A DNA stretch of 64,000 bases from Maratus speciosus (taxonomy: Eukaryota; Arthropoda; Arachnida; Araneae; Salticidae). The position numbers were made by a program, and so were the translations under genes. Position 1 is the first letter of the stretch; every line of letters begins with the position of its first letter. Under the pieces are notes generated by a model that was not told where the DNA came from, made no database searches, and saw nothing but the letters and a program-made list of their open reading frames with translations. The DNA lies in NCBI GenBank assembly GCA_963932465.1, contig CAWVRF010001077.1, positions 310,001 through 374,000 on the forward strand, written 5' to 3'. Below are positions 27,476 through 39,395 of this stretch, piece by piece.

Positions 27476-28364
27476 ATATTTAAGAGAGTCCAAATAAATT
27501 AAATTATGAATAAAAGTAACATGATACAATGCTCAGCATACTTTCTCAAACATAAATTTCAAGGGAGACCAACCTGGTCGCCAAGGGCGGCTAGTACATA
27601 TTTATTTTTATGCAGATACAATACATGAAATATATTTGCTTGGCTATGTTTCTTCCTTTCGGCAATCCTCACACAGAAATATAACTCACTTAAAAAGAAT
27701 TTTTTTATAAGAGGTAATAAAATGTAGTAAGGTTCAAACATTTTTATTGATTTGAGATTAAAAAAAAGAAAAGAAAAGAAAACTCCTGTCCCTTTTCGAA
27801 CCAATTAAATGTGTAGTTGTATGTACTTGATTGTACAAATTGCGTATAGAGGATTTTCTTACGCATGTAGTATTCTAAACAATGTATGTGCAATCAAAAC
27901 ATGTGCACAATCTTCTTTATAAAAGTTTGATATTTTAAACAAATTTGTTAGAAAGCCACCAGCCATTAATGAATAATTTCTAGATTACATTCAACTCCGT
28001 TATGAGCTTTTCTCCCAAAGGATATATATCTAAAGTAAACTATTTAATTCTCAAAAACATTATTAAGAAGTTTTTTTTTATTAGAGGTGCGTATACCAGA
28101 TGTATCAAAACGGTTTAAATGGTCCTTAATGTTTTACATATTGGATATAAGTAAGCATTGTAAACATCTCTCTTTTGTATCAGTAATATTTAGTTTTATA
28201 GCTGTGGACTTTTAGATTGGCAAACGACTAAATCAGAACATTTACTTTCGCCATACCACTATGTTACGGAGTTAATAAAAACAGCGCTTCGAAAATCATT
28301 TAACGCAAGAGTTCTGGACCACACTCAAAGTGACTCAAGTTTTTTTAAAAAATAGGTTCTTCTT
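27476..28364. other. AT-rich DNA, no gene seen
   Basis: Open frames here are short and of low complexity. No supported feature. Confidence 0.5.
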
Positions 28365-28555
28365 CAGGGTTCGCACAGTTCTACCACTAAATTTTTACAG
28401 TATTTTCAAATTATTTCACTACAGAAAAATTTTGCAAAATCTGTGAATAAAGGCGGAGATTGCGAATGCTGTGCTTTAAAAATTAAATGTAAATTTCCTT
28501 ATCATTAATAGTGGTGCCAGAGTCCTTGGAAATTCCAAGGAGTGTGCGAACCTTG
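28365..28555. mobile_element. hAT-like MITE
   Basis: CAGGGTTCGCACAG at the left and GTGTGCGAACCTTG at the right. Inner blocks ACCACTAAATTTT and AATAGTGGTG are also inverted. The flanking 8-mers agree only partly. Confidence 0.6.
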
Positions 28556-29561
28556 TTCTTACACTATGAGTTATTTTGTTTCATCTTTCATTATAAGGTT
28601 TTAAGTGCTGAATTTTTTAGTTTCAGTCTTTTACCATATTCATTGTAATAAATAGTTTGTAAAGAATGGAAAAACAAAAGATATGTATATCTAAATATGT
28701 ATTTACGTGTTCATATGGTTATTATAAGAAGTTGAAAATGTATTTTTTATTGCATTGGTGCAAATAAAGACCTCAAACAAACTTTTTTCTGGTTGTGTGT
28801 TTATTACGTGTTTCCATTCAATACTACATTGCAAAGTGGTGTATATGACGAATTCTCACAAAATTTTAACTTTCAGGAATAAATTAAACTTAGCATATTA
28901 ACATTTTAAACTTATAGACAAATGCCTTAATGATTCAAAATAAAGAAAAAATGGTCAGCAGCGAATATTTTTTTTATTTAACAGAGGTTTAAGTTAAACT
29001 TGCGAGTTTAATTTTTCTTACTGTATTACCTCTCTAACTTTTTATTTTCTTCTAAATTTTTACTTATAATGAATTTGCATAGTACCCACAGAACATTCAT
29101 AGAAATAATAACAATGTAGTATTTTTAATACAAAATTTTGGTATAATATTGTCTTAAAGGGGTATTAAAGAAGAGGCGGTAAGGAAAATAAAAGGGACGG
29201 TAAGGGAAAAAAGGGACAGTAAGAAAAAAAAGGATGGGAAGGTAAGAAAAAATTACCACCTATTTTTAGGCAAATCATGTTAAGACTATGTGATAGCCAT
29301 AACTTACATTGATTTTTTAAAAACAGTTATTTACATTCGAGTAAATTAAAAAAAAAAATAATTTACCTCGAAAAGTGCAAAGTGCAGTAATAAACCTTGG
29401 GGACGGTAAGACTACCAATAAAGCCACGATGCTTGAAATTGATATTTAAATGCTGATTTAACCATTTCGAGGGCCGAGTCCTTAAAAAAAAAGACACCTA
29501 ATTTTAATTTCAAAACTGACAAACGGCACCAAGAATATTTAATTAAAATTTTTCTTTTATA
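28556..29561. other. AT-rich DNA, no gene seen
   Basis: Includes a purine-rich stretch of GGTAAGGAAAA-like words (29160-29260). Otherwise featureless. Confidence 0.45.
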
Positions 29562-30074
29562 ATGTACGTGAAAATAAACAAGTTCATATGGTCAGACCAA
29601 GCTAAGTATCTTGGAGTCATTCTGGACCGCCGCCTAACCTGGAAAAAGCACACTTTCTCCATCAGAGGTAAAGTCGCCGGAGCCTTTAACTCTATAAAAC
29701 CTCTCCTTAACAGTAAAACCTTGTCTGTTCACAATAAATTAATCCTCTATAACTCTTGCATCCTTCCCATCATAACCTATGCCAGTCCAGTCTGGGGCTT
29801 CACTTGTAAGACTACTATAGACAACCTTAGTCGCTTGCACAATTCCAACCTGCGTACTGTCCGTAACGCATCTCGTTACCTTCGCAACTCCACGGTCCGT
29901 AGAGACCTTAAAACTACTACATTACGTAAACGCATAAACGACTTAGCCAAAAAATTTTATGATAAAATTTTTGACCTCCCTAATGAAATTGTAGCGGAGC
30001 TACCGGATTATGACGCTTTTGAACCCCACCATCGGAAACGGCCCAGGTTTTCCATAATTATGGACACTCAGTAA
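29562..30074 (+). pseudogene. Jockey-like LINE reverse transcriptase, C-terminal fragment
   Basis: 170 residues corresponding to the thumb and post-RT region of Jockey-clade ORF2: KYLGVILDRRLTWKKH (about 16-31), then YNSCILPIITYASPVWG (about 63-79), both standard blocks. All catalytic motifs lie upstream and are missing, as in a 5'-truncated LINE. A 3' UTR of about 250 bp follows. The endpoint is not clear. Confidence 0.88.
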
Positions 30075-30402
30075 CATCTATATTTAATATAATTCTTTTT
30101 TTTCTTTTTCTGTGTTAAAGGACTTAACTTTAATTTTATATCTCTTAAAATAAAAGTTTTTAAATTAAGATTCTATCTTTAATATTTATTTTTTCTTAAT
30201 TATTACGCAGTTTTTATCAACTACAACCTTTACTTTTTCCAAATGGCTCATTAATGAGAAAGACATCATATCTTCAGACAGGGTGTTTAGCTGATGACAG
30301 CTAGGAAACACCTGAACGCTGCTCTATTGTTCACCACTCTTCAGCTGTAAATGAAAATTATAAATTATTCTTTAAAATGTCGGAATTTTCTGGGGTTAAG
30401 CT

Positions 30403-30975
30403 AATATTAGTTTTTGTTGCATTTAAATATCTCAATATGTTGATTTTCTATAAGCAAGTAAACCCTATTGGTTTACGACAGAAGTCTATGTGAACTTGGC
30501 GAAATATTAGAGATATCGCCAAGTTGGCGTCACTTTTGGCGACTCATTTTGGTCGCCAAATTTGGCGATATATCACCAAGTTGGTGATAAACTTGGCGGT
30601 ATTTGGCGACAGAACAGGATCCCCCTATGGTAACCCCCTTTCTAAGTATGAAGATGCATTAAATGCTGTTCAATAACCAATGACCGCCATTTTTTCTCCC
30701 ATATAAAAATAAAATTAATTAATTAAAATTGAATTAATGAATTAATATTTGAAGAAACTGCATTAACATCAAGTGTCATCCACTACAAGTTTACAAAAAA
30801 TTATTTGAACTTGATGGGATGTAAGTATTTTATTAACGATTGGAAATTTGAACAAGATATATATAGTGATAGTGTAAACTAATAATAGGAATTGAAAAAA
30901 CAAGTAATATAAAAAATTTTTTTTTAAAGTCAATTCCTACTTAGGTTATCAAAGAAAATTTTAATAAAATCCCTT
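30403..30975 (-). repeat. TTGGCGA-rich dispersed repeat, copy 2
   Basis: Inverted relative of 27230 and 42590. It extends further, to AGTCAATTCCTACTTAGG near 30938. Carries many TTGGCGA and TCGCCAA words between 30500 and 30610. Confidence 0.75.
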
Positions 30976-30992
30976 AAGGGGATAGGATACCT

Positions 30993-31200
30993 TTAACACT
31001 AGAACGGCGGCGAAGGGTCATTTTGACCCTTGCGAAATGATTACATGTCGATTCGAACCAGAAAACTTTTTATAATGTAAGAGGAATATATGCTGCACAA
31101 AAATAACTTAAATAAATAAGTTAAATAGTTTAAAGTAAAAATTCTGATGTCAAATATTTTTATAAAACTTGAGAAAAATTTCCCGCCGTTCTAGTGTTAA
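30993..31200. mobile_element. TTAA-type MITE
   Basis: TTAACACTAGAACGGCGG to CCGCCGTTCTAGTGTTAA. Subterminal hairpin AGGGTC-ATTTT-GACCCT. Confidence 0.88.
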
Positions 31201-31332
31201 ACCTTCCGAATTTTCGAATTTTTTTTTAAATACATTTTTTGATTCCATAATCATTCTGAACAATATGCAAAAAACCGCATTAAAAATTTCCGATTAGTTT
31301 ACTAATTATGGCGGTTTTATTAAGACTACATA

Positions 31333-31474
31333 CAGGGTTGAGATTTCCGCTTTTTTGCACACCAGTATTTTGTTAGAGAAAATGTTATTTAATCGGAACA
31401 TTTTTGCGATTTAGCAGAACAACATATTCTCTAAGAATATACTGGTGTGCAAAAAAGCGGAAATCTCATCCCTG
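31333..31474. mobile_element. hAT-type MITE, near-perfect palindrome
   Basis: 142 bp. CAGGGTTGAGATTTCCGC with its complement at the other end, arms over 35 bp. Exact 8-bp target duplication ACTACATA (31325-31332 and 31475-31482). Confidence 0.9.
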
Positions 31475-32062
31475 ACTACATATTAAGACTACATAGGACA
31501 ATTAAACTTTGCGTTGCGTTTATTCAAAACAATGAATTTTGATACTGCGCGCACTATTACTAGAAAGCTATGCATGGCAATCAAAAGAAATTTTTACCAC
31601 ACATTCATTTATTTCTGTATTATCTACAACTTAAAACCAGAAAAATGCATTATTTATTTCTGTTTTTGTGCTTTGAAAATATTTTTAAAAAAGTGAAAAT
31701 TTTTAATTTTTTGTTAATTTTTTAATTTTGTCAATATTTTTTACAAATATTCTGGTGTTAGTATAAAGGTAACACTATTATGTATTTATTTTCACCACAA
31801 TGTCCTCTTTCATTGCATATTTCCAGATTTTATCATGCGCGCAAGTTTTTTTTTCTCTTATTATCATATATTTTTAAACTTATCATTTCAATATTTATTT
31901 ATGAATTTAAAAGTATATATATATTTAAATATAAATTTAAATATGAGCTTTATATTTCAATGAAGTTTGCTTTTTATTTTTGACTTATTACACAAGTTTT
32001 GAAGCTTGGACCATAGTGATATTTTTTTTAATTTTCCACATGTTCAAAGGTATCCTGCCCCC
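31475..32062. other. AT-rich DNA, no gene seen
   Basis: Runs of T and TATATA words give small meaningless frames. No supported feature. Confidence 0.5.
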
Positions 32063-32281
32063 TTAAACCTTTCAGGGACAAGGTGCCTGTATTTGTAAAA
32101 TGTTCAAATAATTTAATGACACCAATATTAACAAGAGATTCTATTTGTAAACATGTAAAAGTAAATTTTCGCGTACTTAATAAAGATGACATTGTCATCA
32201 TAAAATGCCGGTGCCAATGTGGCAATTTGGAATTAAAGTTATGTGATGCCGTGGCGGCATCACCGCTCTTTAAGGGGTTAA
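32063..32281. mobile_element. TTAA-type MITE
   Basis: TTAAACCTTTCAGGGACAAGG to CTCTTTAAGGGGTTAA. Perfect subterminal hairpin GTGATGCC-GTGGC-GGCATCAC. Confidence 0.85.
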
Positions 32282-32810
32282 GCTAATATTAGTTTTTGTT
32301 GCATTAAAATATCTCAATTTGTTGATTTTCTATAAGCAAGTAAACGCTATTGGTTTACAATGGAAGTCTACGGGAATTTGGCGAAATATTAGAGATACCG
32401 CCAATTTTTGCGTCACTTTTGCCGACTTATTTTGGTCGCCAAATTTGGCGATATATCGCCAAGTTGGCGACAAACTTGGCGATATTTGGCGACAGAACAG
32501 GGTCCCCCATATGGTAACACCTTATAGATATGAAGATCCATTAAATGCTGTTCAATAACCAATGGCCACCATTTTGTCTCCCATACAAAACTAAATTAAT
32601 TAATTAAAATTTAATTAATTGATTAATATTTGAAAAAAACTGTATTAACATCAATTGTCTTCCAGTACAAGTTAAAAAAAAAATTATTTCAACTTGATAG
32701 GATGAATAATAAGTCTTTTATTAACGATTGAAAATTTGAATAAGATGTATAAATATAGGCAGAGTGTGAACTAATATTAGGAATTGAAATAACTTGCGTT
32801 TTACATATTG
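32281..32810 (-). repeat. TTGGCGA-rich dispersed repeat, copy 3
   Basis: Same family and orientation as 30403-30975. At least ten TTGGCGA/TCGCCAA words or one-mismatch forms in 32372-32495. Confidence 0.75.
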
Positions 32811-32845
32811 GAAGTATGAGAGCCACAGTTTTATTAAGGTAAACG

Positions 32846-33623
32846 AAGCGAATCCTCTATTAGGCTACACAAATTACATTTTGTCGTACAGTTTACAAAA
32901 AACTATTCAGTATTTTGACTTGAAATTAAACATAAAAATAAATTATGATCTGTAGATTTGCACAATATTATTATTTTGCAGAATAACCTTTAAAAAAAAG
33001 TATTATTTCAATTAATTTAGTTTACATGTTTTTCCAATACAGACGCATTTTTGAAACTAAAAAAATGAAACACGCCTATTTTCAGAGAAAAATAAATCAT
33101 GAGTTAGTGATTATAGATAGAATCATGATTAATTAAATAGTTTCACGACTTCTTTTATGAAATTTTTAAAATACCTTTTTTATGAAAATTATACCATATT
33201 TTTAATGAATTAAAATTTGTGAAAATTCAATTATTTACATTCAATTATAAAAGTATTTTTCAGTGTTAAGAATTCAAATACACAATTTATTCTTATTATG
33301 AGAAATCGTTTACGCAGGCGATGCTTTACGCATTTTAAAGAATTATATTATGATTTTTTTTTTTTTTGTAAAGTGGCAATAAAAGAATTGTAAACCAATA
33401 AAATTAATTGTTAAATTCGTTGTATCATAAATAAAAAATTCCTAGTAAATTCGTAGTTATTTGGCTGAATTTACATTTCTAAAATTAAAATGCGCGAAAA
33501 CATAAAATTACGTTTTTCCTTAATAAAGATGTAAAAATCATATTTAAAAAAATTGTTACTTTCAAATATTTATCTTATTAAATAATGCTACGCGAATTCA
33601 AACAATGCATGGATTTTGCTAGT
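32846..33623 (+). repeat. dispersed repeat, copy B (uninterrupted)
   Basis: Counterpart of 23990-25065 without the nested TTAA element. Holds GCTACACAAATTACATTTTG and GCAATAAAAGAATTGTAAAC shared with copy A. Confidence 0.75.
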
Positions 33624-33651
33624 ATAGTTCTTAGGGGGTTAGTTAGTTAGT

Positions 33652-33821
33652 TAGGGGTGTAAAAATCTAGGCGCCAGCGGGCAGTCTCTCACCACTAAAT
33701 TTTATTAGTTTCATCTGCTTAAATTTTATTAGCATTCTTGGAAAAAATTTAGACGAAAAATAACTAATAAAATTTAGTGATGAGAGACTTCCCGCAGGCA
33801 CCTAGATTTTTACACCCCTGG
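33652..33821. mobile_element. MITE, 170-bp palindrome
   Basis: AGGGGTGTAAAAATCTAGGC with the complement near 33801-33820. Inner CACTAAATTTTATTAG is also inverted. The target duplication is unclear because of a neighbouring GTTAGTTA run. Confidence 0.7.
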
Positions 33822-34059
33822 TTATTTATTATATTGCAAACTAGTTTATTTTTCATTTTATATTTATTTTCACTAACCGGTAGGCGCATTTTCTGTATAA
33901 CGTGTGTGTATTTTTTTTTTTCAAAAAGTAAATATACCATTTCCATTTGACATAAACATTCTAACGCGGGTATAAGTGCCAAATGTGTTGCTTGGGCAAT
34001 TAAAATCCAATCAAAAAACAATCAATCAATTTAACACTAGGACTATCGATGTTAAATAT

Positions 34060-35505
34060 ATAGGGGAGCTAGGGGATGAATGGGACAAGGGATGGATTGG
34101 ACATTCTCAATATTTCAAGCAATAAACATTTCTTTTAAATTGCTTCCTATCCCTATATGAGGCGTTACCATAGTGTGCTTCAGAATTAAAAGTAAAAAGC
34201 CGCATTGCTCTTTTCATTTTCCTTCAAAGTTGCATTTTTTAAAAATCTCTGCTTAAAAGTAAGTTTTTTTTTTTTTACATTTCAAGATGTGAAATATCTT
34301 ATACAATATAAAAAATTAAGCTATGTTGTAGTTATTTATTTTAAGGTTCAATATCGATAATTAAAATGAATGAATAGTAACCATTGGGACAAAATAATTT
34401 TTGAGGCAAAATGGCTGAGAAGGGAATACATGCATCATGGGGATGATTAGGACATTTCAAATGGGTATGAATGGGACATTCTCATTCATCCTTAGAGATG
34501 TTGAAAATTTTATTTATTAACTAAATAATATTATATAGGTTGATAAATTAATAATTTTCGTTAATTAATATTATTAAATAGTATTATATGAATTGTTATT
34601 GTTTAAAATTTCTGAATGTTATTTATTGTATTGTAATAATTATTAATGGATTATCAAAAAATTGGTACTAAAACTTAATCAAAATAGATAAAATTGATAG
34701 AAGTAGTATATGTTTATTGATCAAATGGGGGAAATTTTATTGAATTTTGAAATGTTGCACAAATAAATCCCCACCCCGAACATATTGGTCGATCGGAAAG
34801 TCGTGTCGTGTTGGGAAAATCAATTCGTACCGGAAAACTCTATCGTTTAATTATTAGACACTGATTCCGATACCTAATGTTTAATAATTACTGGGCAGAA
34901 TTTTCCGGTAGGAATTGATTTTCCGAACACGACACGACTTTCCAATCGACCCAATAATTTCCGTTCTGCGTGTTTCTAAGAAAATTTAATTAATATTAAT
35001 TAATAAGTTATGATTGAAAATTATTAGCTATGACATATTTAAAAGACATTTTGCACTTTCATTTCAAATCTAAAATGCCTCATAAGTGGGAAAAAAGAAC
35101 AGATTGACAGTCGAAGTCTGCATTTAAAGTTAAAACTGCAATAAAAGAAGTTATTGAAAAAAAAATCATATCGATTCGTGCTGTAAAATCATATATTGCA
35201 AATTTAATTACATATAAGGTTATAATTATCAATTTTAATTTGGTAAAATTGAATACAGGGAGGAAAATTTTTGCGTCCCATTCATTCCTGCTGTGGGGAT
35301 GATTGGGACAGGGCGGAACGTTTTTTTGATTTCATAATATTTTTCTGGATAAATCATAATCTAGAATAAATATTGTTCATATATGTTGTCAAATACCTAA
35401 TGTATGAAATGCGATATATAATATTGATAATAACTTAAATAAAAAAAATAAAAAAAAAATATTTTTGTGAAATGTCCCATTCATCCCCCACCTGTCCTAC
35501 CTAGT
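34060..35505. mobile_element. element with repeated GATGAATGGGACA words
   Basis: GGGGGATGAATGGGAC-type sequence occurs at both ends in inverted orientation (near 34070 and 35470) and, degenerate, inside at about 34440, 34470 and 35280. No coding frame. Non-autonomous, type unknown. Confidence 0.5.
34784..34955. mobile_element. nested MITE
   Basis: Inverted arms with GATCGGAAAGTCGTGTCGTG at the left and CACGACACGACTTTCCAATC at the right. Inner TCTATCGTTTAATTATTA is also partly inverted. Confidence 0.75.
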
Positions 35506-35731
35506 TTTACCGCACCCGACAAATTGACGGATTTTTTATCATGGCTTTCATTGTAACTTTTGATTTCATTCTTCTCTGAATAATTCATTAATTATTAATA
35601 AAAAAAACGGTTTCTATTTGCATTTATAGTATAGAACATTTGATAAGCCACGCCTTCTGGTATTCCGATGGGTTGTAGGGTTCCTCAATTAGTGAGTGAT
35701 ATCGCCTGTCGGAAATCAAGCTGTGTATGAC

Positions 35732-35950
35732 TTAAACCTTATAGGGGCAAGGTACTTCTGTCTAGAAAATGTTGAAATGAGTGAATGACACCAGAATTTA
35801 TAAACGAGTTTATTTCAAAATAAGAAAAAGCTTTTGTTCACCTACTTAAAAAAAAAGAAATTTTTCATTCCAATATTCTGGTGGCAATGTGAGATTTATG
35901 GATTTAAATTAGATGGTCCAAAAATGAACCAACGCCCTTGAAGGGGTTAA
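35732..35950. mobile_element. TTAA-type MITE
   Basis: TTAAACCTTATAGGGGCAAGG to CCCTTGAAGGGGTTAA. Sister of 25927-26145. Confidence 0.8.
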
Positions 35951-37039
35951 TGGAAAGCAATTAGCCTTCCTACAATACTATTTTCCGAGATTGGACTTTT
36001 TACAGTTTATTCTTTGCACAGATTGCACTTTTCACCTAGGATTTTATCACGTTAGAAGTAAAACTGATAATGATTGCGTCCCGATTGCATTTACCAGTCA
36101 GACCGTTCAGTTCTAAACACAATCGTAATCGGAGCAAAATAGATCCCGTTATAACGGCTGGCGAACACTTTGGATCATTCAACTTTGAAATTGCCAAAGC
36201 AAGGCTGCACAGGCGACTATTTTTCTATTCCATTCGCACCACTATTTTAAGAAAATAAATTTTGTAGTATATTTCTCTTGTAAATGTTGTCAAACGGTAT
36301 ATCAAAGATTTTTCTTTTGAAAAGGTGGTGCGAGGTAGAATTAAAAAATAGTCCCCTGTGGCAGCCCTGCCAAAGTCGTCATTTTGAAGGGTCTTGGTAT
36401 AAATAGGTATAGGTCATACTGATTATGGAAATTAAAGCGGGTGAGTGGAAATTGAATAGGAATTCTATTCTTATATTTCATTAAAAGTCGTATCATAAAA
36501 TTCTAGAGCAATGCATAAATTATTTTAAATTTTTAAGCATGAAATATGAAAACCGTGAAAATGACGGTATTGATAGTTCTAGTGCTAAGTTTGATGTTTA
36601 CAGCATTTATATATAGTTATGCATGATATTTACTAAAAAAGGTTTAAAAGTTCACACCAGAAAATATTAAAGGTCCTGTAATATTGTATTAGAAAGGTAA
36701 ATCGTTTCTTGATCGACTTACATGTTCAATTTTAGTTTGAGTAAGGCGCTCTGCTTTAGCATAGCGCTATAATAATAGTGGAATTTGGCGTTCGTCAGTT
36801 TAGTTGTTCCGTACGTAAACGAGAATGTGGCTTGAACCGTAATGAGTATCTTTCAGGGATCCGTTATTCTCCGCTTTTCAAATGCCAGTATTTTCTAACA
36901 AAAAATTTCGAGAAGGTTTTCCTATAATATTGTAACATAAATAACCTTCGGAGATGGTTTCTAGAAAATCTGCAAGATTTTTTTTTTTCTAGGAAAACAG
37001 ATGTTCAAAAAGCCGGCTATTTGGGAATATTGATCTTTA
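35951..37039. other. AT-rich DNA, no gene seen
   Basis: A half TTAA-element (TTGATAGTTCTAGTGCTAAG, near 36570) pairs in sequence with TTAACACTAGGACTATCGAT near 34031, as if one old MITE had been split by later insertions. No coding region. Confidence 0.4.
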
Positions 37040-37256
37040 ACGCTGTAAAAAAAAAAATACGACCAGTTTTCCTGCAGGAATCGGAAAAATAGTTGCTTTT
37101 ATCGTACCGGAAAAATTTCCGACCCAGCTCGGAATAAAGTCCGTAAAATACAGTTTTATTGACTATTTCCATTTTTTTTTACGGATTTTGTTCCGAGCTG
37201 GGTCGGAAATTTTTCCGATTCCTACAGGAAAACTGGTCAGATTTTTTTTACAGTGT
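37040..37256. mobile_element. MITE, about 215-bp palindrome
   Basis: CTGTAAAAAAAA...ACCAGTTTTCCTGCAGGAAT at the left against ATTCCTACAGGAAAACTGGT...TACAG at the right. The inner CCGACCCAGCTCGGAA block is also inverted. Confidence 0.8.
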
Positions 37257-38207
37257 ATACTGTTTTTCACCTCGCATTTCTTTCCTTCCTTTTTTTCTTT
37301 CTTTTTTTTTCTTTTGTTAAGTGCATTCCTAGTTCTTGGGTGCATAAGGTAAATTTCGAAGCTCTTTGATGTAAAATAAAGGAAAACGATCTCAAAAAAC
37401 CTATGCTCAAAATTCCAAAATGAAAAACTATTCGGTTTCCAATGAGGTTTTTTCTTTTCGGTCTCTGAAGACTTGAGCTATTTTTAAGGGATAGCAGGGC
37501 TCTTAAAATGGAAAATTTGTTTTTTAGAAACACAATTTTCAACATTTAATATCTTAAAATGAATGTGATTTAGAAATGCATTTATTCGGATGAAAGATAA
37601 AAGAATGTTCTTTCATTTCATGTATTTAAAAAATGGCAAGATTCAGAATTAGTATTTATAGTGGGCTCAAAACTGTCAGACACTTGTCGAGCTGAAAATT
37701 GGCATAACAGCTTACGCGCAGGATTAAAAATATATTTTGCAACAAGAATGAAATTTTTAGATCCTAATTATACTTCAGATTGTAATAATTACCCTGAGCC
37801 TGAATAAATATGTATTTAAAGCATTTTTTATTTTTAATACAAAGTCGTATTTAGCTAATACAAAATTTAGAAAATTTTAACAGTATAATCACCTAAAAAA
37901 ATTTTATTAACAATAAAAATAAAATTTTAGGTTCAGTAAATACAAACATGAAACATATGTTTTGAAAATTTCATGAAAAAATATTCAGAAGTTTTTGAGG
38001 TATCCTGCGCGTTATACCAAAAACGTCATTCGGAGAAAAATGACTTCAAAATTTCGAAAACGCCGCTTCAGCTACTGAGCGAGTATAATTCTAAAATCCA
38101 TAACTTCTGCTCTAATGGGAATTTCAAGGAAACAATTATATCGAAATGTTCAGAAAAGATTGGAGTTTAACATCTAAAAAAATTATAATTTCAAAAATTT
38201 TAAGGCT
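37257..38207. other. AT-rich DNA, no gene seen
   Basis: Small frames (for example at 37973-38170) have no recognisable domain. No supported feature. Confidence 0.45.
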
Positions 38208-38445
38208 TTAACCCTCTCCTAGCGCAATCCGAAAAATACTCGGGCATGCATTTTTTCGTTTAATTAATACTATTTCGTTATACCGACCAGTTATTTTTTA
38301 GTGAAAACGTTGTCTGATTTAATCAGGATATTTTCCCCGATTACGATAGTCAAATATTTCTGCTTTAAATAACCGGTGATAAATGATAAAAAATTCTGTA
38401 AAAGACGCTCATTGCGAAGACTTACTTACGCTGCGAGATGGTTAA
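38208..38445. mobile_element. TTAA-type MITE
   Basis: TTAACCCTCTCCTAGCGCAA to CGCTGCGAGATGGTTAA. Shares its right TTAA with the next element. Confidence 0.7.
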
Positions 38446-38688
38446 CCCTCTCTCTGCGTAATTGTTTTATCAAAATAGCTTCAAAAATTGTGTATTTAAG
38501 AATTTTTATTCTTTTGTCACCGGTTTTTCAAAACAAAAATTTTTGTCTAATTTAATCGGGAAAATGCTCCGATTAAGTAAGGCAAAATTTACAATAAAAA
38601 AATAACTGGTGGAAATAATCCAGAAGGATTATTTAGGCGGAGAAATGCATTTCCGAGAAAATCTCGGGTTCCGCAGCTAGAGGGTTAA
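38442..38688. mobile_element. TTAA-type MITE, adjoining
   Basis: TTAACCCTCTCTCTGCG to CGCAGCTAGAGGGTTAA. Hairpin CCGAGAAAATCTCGG near the right end. Confidence 0.72.
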
Positions 38689-38703
38689 GAGTCCTGAGAC
38701 CCC

Positions 38704-38911
38704 TTAAAGCTAGAACTACCGTCAGTCGTCATTTTGATGGCTATAATGTGAATATGTTTTCATTCAAGCCAGAAATTTAATTATTAAATAAGTTTAAAAG
38801 AAAGAAAGAAGAAAAACATTAAATAATAGAGTTAAACTGTTTTAAATCAAAATTCTGGTGTGAAATATTTTTATAAAACTTGACTCAAATTTCTGGTGGT
38901 TTTAGTGTTAA
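38704..38911. mobile_element. TTAA-type MITE
   Basis: TTAAAGCTAGAACTACCGTCA to GGTGGTTTTAGTGTTAA. Hairpin AGTCGTC-ATTTT-GATGGCT, imperfect here. Confidence 0.78.
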
Positions 38912-38924
38912 AATGGGTAATATG

Positions 38925-39387
38925 CATACTTGCCAACATTCCCTTAAACCATTACCAGCCAAAACTATATAGTAGAAAATTTCAAATTTCTTATTGAAAG
39001 TCGTTTCCCACCACAAATTTAGTAAGGTAATTTTCGCTTTATTAAAATAGAAAAATATCTGCTAATAAATAAGAAAAAATTTTTATTCTAAAATAGTGGT
39101 GCCAAAGTAATTAATTTAAACATAAGCAAATATTTTTAATGTTGCGTCAACGCAACGTCAGCGCGTAATGGGTTAAACTTCCGTAAAATGTGAGTTATTT
39201 TGATCTAGGTTAAAGACGTTTCGAACCAGAAATTTACTAAAGAAATTAAATCAAATAGTTTTCATAGAGAAACATGATTTTAAATATATAATGATACATC
39301 AAATAAATGTTCTGGTTAGTAACGCGTATAACCTGGGTCAACTTAACTCACGTTTTACGGAAGTTTAGTTGAATGTTGGCAAGTATG
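38925..39387. mobile_element. hAT-type MITE with a nested element
   Basis: CATACTTGCCAACATTC and the complement at the right end, with an exact 8-bp duplication GTAATATG (38917-38924 and 39388-39395). Confidence 0.87.
39173..39367. mobile_element. MITE nested in the hAT MITE
   Basis: TTAAACTTCCGTAAAATGTGAG and the complement CTCACGTTTTACGGAAGTTTA. Confidence 0.75.
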
Positions 39388-39395
39388 GTAATATG

